Below are positions 47,202-64,000 of a stretch of 64,000 nucleotides of DNA, piece by piece (position 1 is the first letter of the stretch; every line of letters begins with the position of its first letter). A program made the position numbers and the translations under genes. A model generated the notes under the pieces. It was not told the origin of the DNA. It worked only from the letters and a program-made list of their open reading frames with translations, and searched no databases. This stretch comes from Asterias amurensis (taxonomy: Eukaryota > Echinodermata > Asteroidea > Forcipulatida > Asteriidae), in NCBI RefSeq assembly GCF_032118995.1, contig NC_092648.1, forward strand, positions 18,132,450 through 18,196,449. Reading direction: 5' to 3'.

Positions 47202-49463
47202 GCAGGGACGGAAATATCCCGGAAAATTGTCACCACTTTTGTCACCAACTGCTCTTATACGACTCACATAGGTCTACGTTTTAGCATAATGTATTTTTAT
47301 ATCACCACCGTTGCACCCGATACTCCACATTTCTGTTTAGTAGTTAACAACAGCAAAGGCATATTAGTATATAATGTGTATTTTTTATGAGCTAGGTCTG
47401 GGAGAGCACATCTTTTTTGATGACAGTTTTTGGACTTTTGCCCTTCCCTGGACGGCCTGTGCTTGCTTTATTGTTTTGCTTTTTTTGTCCGAAGAATTAA
47501 AATAAATAAAATAAAATAAGGGTCAGTGAAAGTAAATACTTATCAAAAACTGATTACTACCTCGTCAACCAGGTTACTACCTCTGTTGATCACCATTTGA
47601 TGAAAACCCTTTCAAGCTGAAGTGGTAAACTACGGACATTCTCCCGTCCTTTGGGTGGTTCAAACTTAACATGGGGGAAAGAAAAACCCCAAACAAATGA
47701 AAAATGTTTAAATACTATATGCCAAAAATGTTCTGAACATTTTTCTCCGATCAACATTTACGTGGAACTCTGAAGAATAAAACCGATGATCGACCATGCC
47801 AACTTTTAGACCATGTGAGCCGCTGGGATAATCAAATGTTGTCTACTGCATGGTATTCGAGTTAACGACGTGTATGGCGTAACTCTGTGTCGGAAGTTGG
47901 ATAATTATTTTGATATTTTGAATGTATGTGACTTGTGTGGTCTTGAAAAGGATACGCAATCAAAATAACATGCCGCGCAAGACACTGATGGGGTAGTGGC
48001 TGAAACATGTCGGCTAAAAACATGTTTAAAAAGAGATTTAAGTATTACACCATGGAGACACTGAGCCTTTTTTCGGAAGTGTTGGTACCGTGGAGCTTAA
48101 AAAGGTTCTCTCTGAGAATTGAGAACTGCTGAGAATTAACCCGCTTCCGGATAGGAGGCATGACCCATTCAGAGTCACTGTGTGACCCGGAAAAAGTGTG
48201 TCAAATGACGCAGAAATGAGCCAAACTGACGTAGAATCTGATATCCCATTTCTTATAAGCCAGTTTCGGGGCCCCTGCGGGCATCCGGGATCCATGTCAA
48301 TATTTGTATTCCTCGAAGCTTTCAGAATAATGTTCAAAAATCTACTGCTATTTTATGTATTGGCGTTTACAGCTGATTAGAAATACCGAGGTGAGGGATG
48401 GTACGCAAAAACTACTGCTATTTTATGTATTGGCGTTTACAGCTGATTGGAAATACCGGGGTGAGGGATGGACGGGGTTTACTCTTCCCATCCAATGTAT
48501 TCACCAGGATGTACCGATACACTTAGATATATTCATCACCTTAATCAGGTGAATTTGAAGTGAAGTAAAGATGACCATAAAAAGGAAAACAAAATTGACA
48601 ATACATTGAGAAAACATTACAAAAAATTACAGTAGGCCTATAACGTATAACTTTAATATACAGGAGGGTTTATAAAGCCCTCCTTTACATTGAAGCCACA
48701 CTATGAGGGCATCCTTGCATTAAAGTTAAAAACTGAACAGCCCTATATCACATAGATTAAAAAAGTCTAAAACTTTTATAAAAGAATGGGATTGAGCTGT
48801 TACCATAACGCTATGTCCTATATGTTTAGGCACCATTATTTAGTTGCATTTCGAAGTTCCATAAATATTATGGTCCGTACGTTTTTAAACGGACGGTTTT
48901 AGTATCACTCCTGAATTTTGATGATATTCAAACAAAAAGGACATGTATTTGACCTTTTGATTGGCACAAGCAAATTCCTCTTTGTATAAAGAACCGGGAG
49001 TCAACGCTCTTTTATTGGAATTTATGAAAAATAGGTTTACACTAATTCACGCACGAGTCCATTGATCACTAGACGTCACTGTTTTAATTCTACATTGTAT
49101 ATTGTTGAAACCCACTATAATGAAGTATAGGACCTTCGAAAACTGTCTAATATACTCGTACATCCAGAATTTAATACTATTAAATTCTGGAAGTACGGGT
49201 ATATAGAAACGGCTATCCTCGGAATAAAGGCTGTCGCTCATTAAACTTCAAGCCCGGATATAAACTAACTTAATCAACCACTTACAAGATGAAGTACATA
49301 CAATGTGATGTGAACATAGAATAGGGAAAGTAATTTTGTTGTTGTCAGAAGTTGATTACACACAGGAGTTATGCTTATCGTGTACTGCAGCACATAGCAC
49401 TGTATGAAGGTAATCCACATCAGAACATTAAAGGAACCTTTAGTAGGGATCGGCTATTCATAT
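47202..49463. other. Intergenic downstream of GPCR 4
   Basis: No gene is recognised. A ~64-bp tandem duplication lies at about 48343-48470 (TACTGCTATTTTATGTATTG and GCGTTTACAGCTGATT twice). 47400-47520 ends in (AAAT)n and could be a retroposon 3' tail. Confidence 0.4.
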
Positions 49464-49602
49464 AATATTGGATGGCTTTGAGCGGAATTTAAGAATATAT
49501 TGCACGAGCTATGACAATATTGCACGAGTCGAAGAAGAGTGCAATATTGTAATAGTGAGTGCAATATATTCTTGTATCCCCCAAAAAAGCCGTCCAATAT
49601 TA
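49464..49602. mobile_element. Foldback element with ATATTGCAC repeats
   Basis: AATATTGGATGGCTTT and AAAAGCCGTCCAATATT are inverted; inside, AAGAATATATTGCAC pairs with GTGCAATATATTCTT. Together they make a ~140-bp hairpin. It may be part of the larger element containing the frame at 49705-49869. Confidence 0.55.
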
Positions 49603-49606
49603 TTAT

Positions 49607-50175
49607 TATTATTTATATCAGGATGAGGACTTGATTAAAGCAACACTATTTTGGCTCACCTGATTCCAGATTTTCAAATTCAATTTTCAAGCTTATCTAC
49701 TCTTTCAAAATACGTTGAAAGAATTTGTTTCCGTCAGGTAAGCTCTCAGAACAGGTACTGCTTGTTGTGTAGCCTTCAAGGTGTTTTCTGCGTCTTTGTT
49801 CTTCAAAAGTTCTTCAAAATCCTCATCGGAAACCGAAGCGAATTTTGCGCCGCTAGTAGAAGCAGCCATTGTTGTTGATTATTATCTGCAGCTCCGTTCA
49901 CTGGTTAACAACAGTGAGCGCGCGCTCTTGACTATGGAACCAGCGGAACTTGTTAAAGTGCCCGGATGGAGCAATATTGAAGCAATATTGCTGTCTCCGG
50001 GAACTTGTTTTCTATTTCGAGTGGTGTCCTCGGTTAATGGTATTACGGCTCAGGTTTCTCCAGGTCTTCCTGGCACTTTTACTGACACAATATTGCTGTC
50101 ATCCGGGTACTTTTTACGAAAGCATTCAATACGCTGATATATTTTTGCCTTGGGAAGCCTGATATAAATAATAAT
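49607..50175 (-). mobile_element. Non-autonomous DNA element carrying a transposon gene fragment
   Basis: ATTATTATTTATATCAGG at the left and CCTGATATAAATAATAATAA at the right are inverted. Between them, on the minus strand, is a leader and a short frame (49705-49869). The interior also has repeated AGCAATATTG and CCGGG motifs. Confidence 0.5.
49705..49869 (-). pseudogene. N-terminal fragment resembling a tyrosine-recombinase (Crypton/DUF3504-type) transposon protein
   Basis: The 54-residue frame starts MAASTSGAKFASVSDEDFEE and continues with LLKNKDAENTLKATQ and VPVLRAYL before a stop. The pattern (E/D)..L...KDAENT.KAT......YL is what I recall at the N-terminus of Crypton-related proteins common in echinoderms and cnidarians, ahead of the recombinase domain. 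That catalytic domain is absent from the window. The family call comes from memory and is moderate at best. Confidence 0.4.
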
Positions 50176-50229
50176 AATCAATAATGTTGTCTTTGAAAAC
50201 AAGAGTCCCTAAATAACACTTAAATTATA

Positions 50230-50949
50230 TATTTGGTTTGCGGTAACACCATGTGTGTGTGTGTCTACTTGTAGGTGCACTTTTTGTTCCAAACCAAATG
50301 TTGATACCTCACCATGCAATACCTCAAATCCCCAAACACTCTATTTATTCTACTATTCCTTTCTCTGTAATGTATTGTTGAAAAACTTAATAAATCAAGT
50401 ATCTCATCACAAGTATACTGTTTACGTGTTTAAATAATAAATTGGATTTTCAGGAGTAACACCAGAAACCACACAGATGCAAGATTGTTGCACTTTATTT
50501 ACTGGCTCCCCAATGAAGTCAAAAGGTTTGTCTCGAGAGGGTGCATATATTGGGAACCTCAGAGTACATGCTGTCATCAGCAAGACATTTACATCAGGGA
50601 GCCTGCTATTACAAAGAAAAGATTCGTAGGTCTGTGGTGCATAATACGTAATGAGTGATACTACTACCACTAAAAGATATTGCCAGAATTCAACGGAAGA
50701 ATCCTAAAATGCCCAAAACATTATTTCTGCTTACTGAATCCGTATAGTTCCCGCCATATGAAAGCCCCCATTAGCCCGAAATATTTAATAATAAACTACA
50801 TAATAAATTGAACATTGATATTTCATAATATGGACGTTCATATCGGTGGGAAAGAGAACCTGCTTAGAATACTACCTTATCATACTTAAAATATACCAAA
50901 GTGTTTCAACAGACGAACTCATCTGATACCCAGATATGGTGATCTAACC
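50230..50949. other. Intergenic, nothing recognised
   Basis: I see no gene, inverted repeat or tandem repeat of note in this stretch beyond a short GT run near 50252. Confidence 0.3.
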
Positions 50950-51395
50950 ATGCCCGATATGGGCAGAGGGTATGTCTACCCCCCCCCCTCCCTTCACAGG
51001 TTACGGCTATACATTAAATGTAATGTGGGTTTAAGGAGATTTGTAGGGAATTTGATTTGCTTCCTACCTTTTGTGAAAGGAGCGAGGATGCGTGGTCTTC
51101 TGGTTGATCTATATTTTTTGTATACAAAATTGAATGTATTTTCTACATTTTTTTTTTTATATATATTTATATTTGATTTGGTATTTGATGTGCAATATTT
51201 TTATGTCGTTTTTGTCCTTGTGCCCTTTTGTGCCTTTGTTATTTTTATTGTCTGGATCGCCTCTAGATAGTGATTATTTTCGCTTTTTGGTTATCCGCAC
51301 AGGCTTGTTTTCTGTGTAGTCTTATTTTGTATTGCCTATTCTTTGTATGTACTGTTTGCCTGGAAATAAATAATTAAATAAATAAATAAATAAAT
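50950..51395 (+). mobile_element. Possible LINE 3' end with (TAAA)n tail
   Basis: A T-rich non-coding region ends in TGCCTGGAAATAAATAATTA and a run of TAAA units (51363-51394). This is the usual look of a 5'-truncated non-LTR retrotransposon. No reverse transcriptase sequence remains, so the family is open. Confidence 0.35.
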
Positions 51396-52138
51396 GGCTT
51401 CCATGCGTTCATGCTTCCTCATGCGTTGAAGCAAGGGACGTCCTTCGGCGATCTAAAAAACACTACAAACCTTTTGAAATGAAATTTTCACATGTTAGTA
51501 TTGTTGTATACTTCTTCGTTTCCATATAACACAAACTGAATGGTTCCAAAAAACAAAGGTATGCGTTTCTTAACATGATGCGATGTACAATGCACTGAGA
51601 GTCTAGGTCTACAGGTAAACAAAAACGTAACTACTTTTTGGCAAGCGTCACGAACTGTCAAATCTACTCGGATATTCAGCACTCGATAACAATGGTTCAT
51701 TTTGTTAGGAGAACAAGACCCCCCCCCCTCTCAACACGTATCTTCACATGAACTGTTTCTTCATGAGATAATAAGTCAGTTCTTTGTAGGTCACGTTATC
51801 AATAATAACACACAAGAGGCGACTATCGAGCTGGACTTCAGTACTGTGCAATCTAGCCTATACACCGCATACGTGGTTCGTTATCGCAGTCGGTGGGAAC
51901 TGAAAGAAGAACAGCATGTTTTTATATTATTCGTAAACATCGGATCTGTAAAATAATGAAAACGTATGGTATTTGGTAAATATTTAAAACATTTGTTGCG
52001 AAACAGAAGCAAATATGTAACTAGGTTTGTGTTCATATGTGCGCATGTCCTAGTAAAAAGAGTCACGATCACGTACAATTTTTTCTCAAAAGTTCACATT
52101 TTTATGTCGATTAAAGGCACAATCATCTCGACCGGCGA

Positions 52139-54495
52139 AGCCGAGTCCAGACTGCAAGGACCACGATGACAGGCCAGGCTGAGTCCGAGTCCAGATAGTA
52201 TGTACCAAGAGGACAGGTCAGGCCGAGTCCGAGTCCACACTCTATGGTTCACGAGGACAGGTCAGGCAGAGCCCGAGTCTGAGTCCAGACAGTATGAGCA
52301 AAAAAAGGAAATGCCAGGCCGAGTCCGAGTCCAGACAGTGGACCAAGAGGACATGTCAGGCCGAGTCCGAGTCCAGACAGTGGACCAAGAGGACATGTCA
52401 GGCCGAGTCCGAGTCCAGACAGTGGACCAAGGGGACAGTCAAGGCTGACTCCGAGTCCAGACAGTGGTGAAGAGGACATGTCAGGCCGAGTCCGAGTCCA
52501 GACAGTGGACCAAGGGGACAGTCAAGGCTGAGTCCGAGTCCAGACAGTGGTGAAGAGGACATGTCAGGCCGAGTCCGAGTCCAGACAGCAGTAGACCAAG
52601 AGGACAGTCGAGGCCGAGTCCGAGACCAGACAGTGGACCAAGAGGCCATTCAAGGCCGAGTCCGAGTCCAGACAGTGGTGAAGAGGACATGCCAGGCCGA
52701 GTCCGAGTCCAGACAGTGGACCATGAGGACATGTCAGGCCGAGTCCAAGTCCAGACAGTGGACCAAGAGGACAGTCAAGGCCGAGTCCGAGTCCAGACAG
52801 TGGACCAAGGGGACAGTCAAGGCTGAGTCCGAGTCCAGACAGTGGTGAAGAGGACATGTCAGGCCGAGTCCGAGTCCAGACAGCAGAAGACCAAGAGGAC
52901 AGTCGAGGCCGAGTCCGAGACCAGCCAGTGGACCAAGAGGCCATTCAAGGCCGAGTCCGAGTCCAGACAGTGGTGAAGAGGACATGCCAGGCCGAGTCCT
53001 AGTCCAGACAGTGGACCATGAGGACATGTCAGGCCGAGTCCAAGTCCAGACAGTGGACCAAGAGGACAGTCAAGGCCGAGTCCGAGACCAGACAGTGGAC
53101 CAAGAGGCCAGTCAAGGCCGAGTCCGAATCCAGACAGTGGACCAAGAGGACCCTGACATGTCAGGCCGAGTCCGAGGCCATGCAGTGGACCAAGAGGACA
53201 AGCCAGACCGAGTCCGAGTCCAAACAGTGGACCATGAGGACATGTCAGGCCGAGTCCAAGTCCAGACAGTGGTGAAGAGGACAGTCAAGGCCGAGTCCGA
53301 GACCAGACAGTGGACCAAGAGGCCAGTCAAGGCCGAGTCCGAATCCAGACAGTGGACCAAGAGGACCCTGACATGTCAGGCCGAGTCCGAGGCCATGCAG
53401 TGGACCAAGAGGACATGCCAGACCGAGTCCGAGTCCAAACAGTGGTGAAGAGGACATGCCAGACCGAGTCCGAGTCCAAACAGTGGTGAAGAGGACATGC
53501 CAGACCGAGTCCGATTCCAGACAGTGGTGAAGAGGACATGCCGGACCGAGTCCGAGTCCAAACAGTGGTGAAGAGGACATGCCAGACCGAGTCCGAGTCC
53601 AAACAGTGGTGAAGAGGACATGCCAGACGGAGTCCGAGTCCAAACAGTGGTGAAGAGGACATGCCAGACCGAGTCCGATTCCAGACAGTGGTGAAGAGGA
53701 CATGCCAGACCGAGTCCGAGTCCAAACAGTGGTGAAGAGGACATGCCAGACCGAGTCCGAGTCCAAACAGTTGTGAAGAGGACATGCCAGACCGAGTCCG
53801 AGTCCAAACAGTGGTGAAGAGGACATGCCAGACCGAGTCCGAGTCCAAACAGTGGTGAAGAGGACATGCCAGACCGAGTCCGATTCCAGACAGTGGACCA
53901 AGAGGACATGCCAGACCGAGTCCGAGTCCAAACAGTGGTGAAGAGGACATGCCAGACCGAGTCCGAGTCCAAACAGTGGTGAAGAGGACATGCCAGACCG
54001 AGTCCGAGTCCAAACAGTGGTGAAGAGGACATGCCAGACCGAGTCCGAGTCCAGACAGTGGTGAAGAGGACATGCCAGACCGAGTCCGATTCCAGACAGT
54101 GGACCAAGAGGACATGCCAGACCGAGTCCGAGTCCAAACAGTGGTGAAGAGGACATGCCAAACCGAGTCCGAGTCCAAACAGTGGTGAAGAGGACATGCC
54201 AGACGGAGTCCGAGTCCAAACAGTGGTGAAGAGGACATGCCAGACCGAGTCCGAGTCCAGACAGTGGACCAAGAGGACATGCCAGACCGAGTCCGAGTCC
54301 AGACAGTGGGCCAAGAGGACATGCCAGACCGAGTCCGAGTCCAGACAGTGGACCAAGAGGACATGCCAGACCGAGTCCGAGTCCATACAGTGGGCCAAGA
54401 GGACATGCCAGACCGAGTCCGAGTCCAGACAGTGGACCAAGAGGACATGCCAGACCGAGTCCGAGTTCAGACAGTATTGACCAAGAGGCGAAGTG
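52139..54495. repeat. Minisatellite of 41/42-bp units, about 57 copies
   Basis: The unit core is GCCGAGTCCGAGTCCAGACA, joined by GTGGACCAAGAGGACATG (42-bp form) or GTGGTGAAGAGGACATG (41-bp form). The left half is heterogeneous (AGTCAAGG, AGTCGAGG, GAGGCCATTCAAGG variants) with nested duplications of about 294 and 217 bp. The right half (from ~53400) is homogeneous and carries CCAGACCGAGTCC. The edges fade into degenerate single units. The whole array is stop-poor in several frames on both strands. Confidence 0.93.
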
Positions 54496-54499
54496 TCAC

Positions 54500-55290
54500 C
54501 GTCTTGATTTCAAGTCCTATACAACGGCCGTCAGGCCGGCAATTTCCTCAAATATCACACATAACCCCGGTCTCGACTCCAGAACAACAAAATAACACAT
54601 TTCCAAACTCTTCGTCTACTGTAGTTGACGTGGTATTACCAGAAGTACAGGGACGCTTTAATTTATAACACAAGCCAAAATACATGTCATAATCAGTATT
54701 TGTACCAGCATTGTTCCTGTAATTTGTTGGTAACATAATATTAATTGATGACATATTGCAAAGACAAGAGTTTCACATCAAAATAGATAACAGATATAAA
54801 AGAGACTGGCATGATATTTTGTAACCACTTTTGGGGTATCTCATCACCTGGGTAAGTCACCTTCTTTTAGCTTTTGATATTCATCATACTAGTAAACTGT
54901 TGTTGAAATTATTTTAGAAAATGGAATTAGCTGTTGCAAACCTCTTTACCAAGGTATAAGGACAAATTAATGCGAAAATTAGTTAGTGACCCGACGTTTC
55001 GATCATGGCAGAGTCTGTCTCGAAGGCTAATAATCATGGTTAACCTTCGGGAAAGACTTTTTTATTTGAAAAAAAAATTACCTGAATAATTTCTCATGCT
55101 TATAATTGAATAGGAACAGTAGCTGTGTGAACACAACAATCCTTTCTTAAAATCAGAATGAACTTGCGGGTACAACCATAACATTCTTTTGATGGGGTGT
55201 CGCCTTTACAAAGAGCCAGTTTGGTATCGACAATTAGAACAGCATACTCTGCTCGTCTTCAGGAGAGAGAACAACAAAACTCTTTAAAAT
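54500..55290. other. Intergenic upstream of the subtilase
   Basis: No gene is recognised. 54995-55040 and 55215-55270 carry degraded relatives of a dispersed GACGTTTCGATC / GAAGACGAGCAGAG motif described in the findings. Confidence 0.3.
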
Positions 55291-55297
55291 TCCTTAA

Positions 55298-55676
55298 ATG
55301 CAGTGGACACTATTGGTAATTACTCAAAATAATTATCAGCATAAAACCTCACTTGGTAACGAGTAATGGGGAGAGGTTGATAGTATGAAACATTGTGAGA
55401 AACGGTTCCCTCTGAAGTGACATAGTTTTCGAGAAAGAAGTAATTTTCCACTAATTTCATTTCGATACCTCAAGTTTTGAATTTGAGGTCTCGAAATCAA
55501 GCATATGAAAGCACACAACTTCGTGTGACAAGGGTGTTTTTTTCTTTCATTTTTATCTCGCAACTTTGACGACCGATTGAGCTCACGTTTTCACAGGTTT
55601 GTTATTTTATGCATATGTTGATATACACAAAGTGAGAAGACTGGTCTTTGACAATTACCAATAGTGTCCACTGTCT
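55298..55676. mobile_element. Family A MITE in the subtilase promoter region
   Basis: ATGCAGTGGACACTATTGG and CCAATAGTGTCCACTGTCT ends with TTAA at 55294-55297 and 55677-55680. Only 78 bp separate its right end from the subtilase ATG, so the transcription start is either in that gap or inside the element. Confidence 0.85.
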
Positions 55677-55680
55677 TTAA

Positions 55681-55754
55681 AATCGTTTTCGCTCTAGGTT
55701 CTATATTAGCGTGTTGTTTTCTTCTCTCAAAGTAAATCAGCAAGTTACTCTACG
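55681..55754 (+). promoter_or_regulatory. Short leader between MITE and subtilase start
   Basis: The gap holds CTATATTAGCG (weak TATA-like, 55700) and TTCTTCTCTCAAAG before the ATG at 55755. It is the only unique sequence available for a core promoter if transcription starts downstream of the MITE. Confidence 0.3.
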
Positions 55755-61052
<5,298 letters not shown>

Positions 61053-61123
61053 AACATCAAGAGTCAACATCGAATATCACGTCCACCATTAATGCAACTA
61101 TTTGTTTTCAAATTATTCTTCGA

Positions 61124-61129
61124 AATAAA
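61124..61129 (+). terminator. Candidate poly(A) signal of the subtilase gene
   Basis: AATAAA lies 72 bp after the stop codon of the subtilase, a usual distance for a short 3' UTR. No transcript evidence is available. Confidence 0.4.
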
Positions 61130-63045
61130 AGAAGTTGGTTGAAAAGATCCTCAACCAACTATACTGAATCTAAGAAACTGAAACGAGGTCACAGACTAGA
61201 AGTTGAGCCTTTTAGAAAAAAATCTAACAGAAACTTTGCGGTCCATAACTTCCTTGAATGAAACTTTAATGGGAGACTTTTGGAACGCTTGGTGGCAGCA
61301 GACTTACAAGGTAAACTCCATTGTTCTCGGTAAAGTGCGCATGCTCAGAACTACGTAAACAATGGTTATTTACCTGGTGAGTCTGCTGTCATCTAGCGTT
61401 CCCAAAGTCTCCAATTGGGCGGGATTGTTTCTGGTGGGTTAATGTTGGTACATAGATTATCAACTTAACATTCGGACCATCTAATCAATACACACATGAC
61501 ATCGTGTGTTCGGCATTAACTCATTCTGCATGGCCCAGTAAAATTTACTTTGCCTAAGCATTACATTGTTTGATTAAGAACATCTACAAAAATGCCAATA
61601 CAATAGAGTACTAAGATATGGGTGACTTGGGCTTAACATGAAATAAGTATAATAGATTGGGAGAGAATTGATGATGTCTATGAGAATAAGAAAGAAATAA
61701 ACTAACATGTCATGTGTTGGTTCAATGAGAAGCTTGAGTTTAGAGTTTAATAAACGACTTATCAAAAGCGAACCAAAAACGTGTGTAATTTTGTGTTTTG
61801 TTGGGTCAGTTTTGTTTGTTTGTACAAATTCATAAAACAAAATGGTCGATTCAAACACAACACTTACCAGCTACGGGGAGGGACTTTTGCTCAATCCATG
61901 AGGTGGGCACCATTCGCCTTAAAGGTATAAGGGCGATAGATAGGTGTTTGTCAACATAATGCTGATTTGATGTGCGCAACTATCCACATCCAAAAAATAT
62001 GTGAAAAAATCACAGCTACAGTGTCTACAAAACTATAAGAAAAACCCGTATATGTATAGGTATATGTTGACAAGAATGTTGAATGGGTACCAACCGCGTT
62101 CTCGAATGCCTCAGACATCTGAGAAAAGATTCTTTAATGAGTCGTTTTTCAGGTTCAAAATGTGTTGGTTGGAGTGAACATTTATCAAGTGACTGTATTA
62201 CATCGAAATAAGTCCTGTCTCAAAGTACTATATACCATAAACAGCTGCAGTGAGTGGTTGTTAATTAGTATTAAGAAATCTATATGAGCAGGATTTGAAA
62301 CTTTGCATGGGGGAAACACGATATTGAAAGGTTTGCGGTATCACCATTGTAATGACTATCTCTAAATGAGTTGGAGGTGGTTCTGAAAGAACCGTTGGTT
62401 TCAATTCGACGTTTCGATCAGTATGCTCTGATCGTCTTCTAGAGAAAGCAAATCTATTAGCATACTTCAAGTCAATACTCGTTACTCCACTGGGAGACAT
62501 TCTGTACTTGAGGTCATGTAGGCAGGCCTACTTGATACCCAACTGGAGATGCACGGAACTCTGATTTATAGCCCTCGTGGTCTAACATCTTTCGACGGAT
62601 TGTACCGGGCACCTTTGGACCAAAAGATGTTAGGGAGGTTCCAAGTATCATCTCTAGTCCGGTCAAGGGGTTTCCAGTATGTTTTTATAAAAGTTGTTTA
62701 TTTAAGACTACATGTACGTACTATACTGCACCAAAAATTAAAGAAATATTTGACTGCTCCTTTAAACAATGCTTGACGCCTTAGACTAGACACCACTATG
62801 TCAGAAAATGTTAGGGGGTTCAAAACTTTACAAAAGAATTATCTCTAGCTCAGTTATGGGGGAATCCGGTTTAATTTAATTTAGTTTGTTTAATATGAGC
62901 ATAATTACAACGCACTTACAATTATTGCAATATTGACTGCCCCTTTAAGTTATGTTTTTACACCTTAGACTAAACGGCAGTAAACCTCAATCTTTTCCAT
63001 TAATTAATTGATTGAGTAATGCGCAGCTAAAAATACGTTACCTGA
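61130..63045. other. Downstream of the subtilase; no gene recognised
   Basis: Nothing coding is seen. 62340-62460 carries a good copy of the dispersed motif (GACGTTTCGATCAGTATGCT, CTGATCGTCTTC) discussed in the findings. GTGCGCATGCTCAGAA and ACCTGGTGAGTCTGCTG near 61335-61385 recur from 59075-59130, indicating another unnamed repeat. Confidence 0.35.
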
Positions 63046-63054
63046 AAACGGAAC

Positions 63055-63520
63055 AGAGTATGAAACTTGTTGTGTACGTACACGATAAGTTTGGACTTAT
63101 TGTGTACGTACACGCTAAGTAATCGTGTATGTACACGATAAATTTTTGGACTTATCGTGTAAGTACATGATGTGTTTTTGAATGTATTGTGTATGTACAC
63201 GATAAATTTGAACTTATCGTGTACGTACATGAAAAGTTATTGGGTAAGTACATGATATGTTTTTGAATTTATGGTGTACGTACACGAATAGTTTGGATTT
63301 AACAGATACGTACATGATAAGTTATTGTGTACGTACATAATAAGTTATCTTGTAAGTACATATATATTTTTGAATTTATTGTGTACGTACACGATAATTT
63401 AGATTTATCGTGTATGTACATGATAAGTTATTGTGTACGTACATGATAAGTTATCATGTACGTACATAATAAGTTATCGTGTACGTACATGATAAGTTAT
63501 CGTGTACGTAAACAATAAGA
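63055..63520. repeat. Tandem array of palindromic GTACGTAC units
   Basis: About twenty degenerate units of roughly 20-24 bp, each with GTACGTAC inside TTATCGTGTACGTACACGATAA-like flanks (given here as arms TTATCGT and ACGATAA). Nearly every unit is self-complementary. The right part (63400-63500) is the most regular. Confidence 0.85.
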
Positions 63521-64000
63521 GAGAAAAAGAAAATATGCATGTTGCCAATACACTTCCGTAGTTGCGCCCATCATTATAATATTTTTGGTGGCACCGACAA
63601 TGATTATTATTTTGTATAAACTACATCGGTGGTGTAGGGTCGTTTTTATTTTGGGGAGAATATTAACTGCTCTAGTATTTTTCTGCTCTAGTCCTGAAGA
63701 CTTATAGAATAGCAAAAGCGCCAGCTGCGTTTATTTTGAACAATTGTTTTGTCAATTTTGAACTAAAGGTAGTATAAAGATAAGACAAGATCATGACAGC
63801 AGTTGTTTTTGTCATGTTTCCCATACACAATCAAGATAGTGCTGAAATGTTAAATGTTACATACAACAAAACAAATTTAATGCTAAATATTTTGTTTACA
63901 GTATAAAATTTGCATCAATGTTGTACCCGTTTTCCGAGAAGAAATTAAAGTTTATAAACCCAGATTATTGATTCACCTATTGCTCATGGTATTTTTCTCC

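Noticed and set aside
53245-54448. Long minus-strand open frames (up to 373 residues) over the 41/42-bp minisatellite
   Set aside because: They are periodic translations of the repeat in all three frames at once, have no family similarity and no splice or promoter context. Openness is explained by a unit without stops.

Overview
The window looks like nuclear DNA of an animal, most likely an echinoderm (a sea star is my best guess, held loosely). It is AT-rich, has many-exon genes with canonical GT-AG introns, and is packed with short inverted-repeat transposons and SINEs. It carries a tandem rhodopsin-class GPCR family of the lineage-specific kind known from echinoderm genomes. I see no prokaryotic or viral gene content.

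Layout. (1) 1117-19269, minus strand: a complete EXOC5/SEC10 gene in 17 coding exons. The spliced frame gives 707 residues and is colinear with the vertebrate protein throughout. (2) 20526-47201, plus strand: four paralogous class A GPCR genes in tandem. Each has two coding exons split by a phase-1 intron just after transmembrane helix 5, and each encodes 346-362 residues. EXOC5 and the first GPCR are head to head, 1.26 kb apart. (3) 36435-38340: a 48-bp minisatellite with a six-unit higher-order period, abutting a 1.23-kb terminal-inverted-repeat element. (4) 47.2-55.3 kb: no host gene recognised. It holds a fragment of a tyrosine-recombinase-type transposon gene, a possible LINE tail, and a 2.3-kb minisatellite of 41/42-bp units. 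(5) 55755-61052, plus strand: a complete eight-exon secreted subtilase (S8, proteinase K type) of 379 residues with propeptide and intact catalytic residues. (6) 63.05-63.52 kb: an array of palindromic GTACGTAC-containing units.

Mobile elements shape the window. At least four families of small non-autonomous DNA transposons use TTAA target sites (here called A, B, C and D); others have TA or 3-bp target duplications, and some are foldback elements. Several lie within tens of bases of splice sites or a start codon. The clearest case is in the second GPCR gene, where an element ends 16-20 bp before exon 2 and must supply part of the 3' splice region. The promoter region of the third GPCR gene is a recent ~0.5-kb tandem duplication.

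The three kinds of host gene are not an operon or a visible pathway: exocytic tethering (EXOC5), cell-surface reception (GPCR array) and extracellular proteolysis (subtilase) are simply neighbours. All exon boundaries were read by eye from frame, homology and splice signals. No database search or transcript was available.
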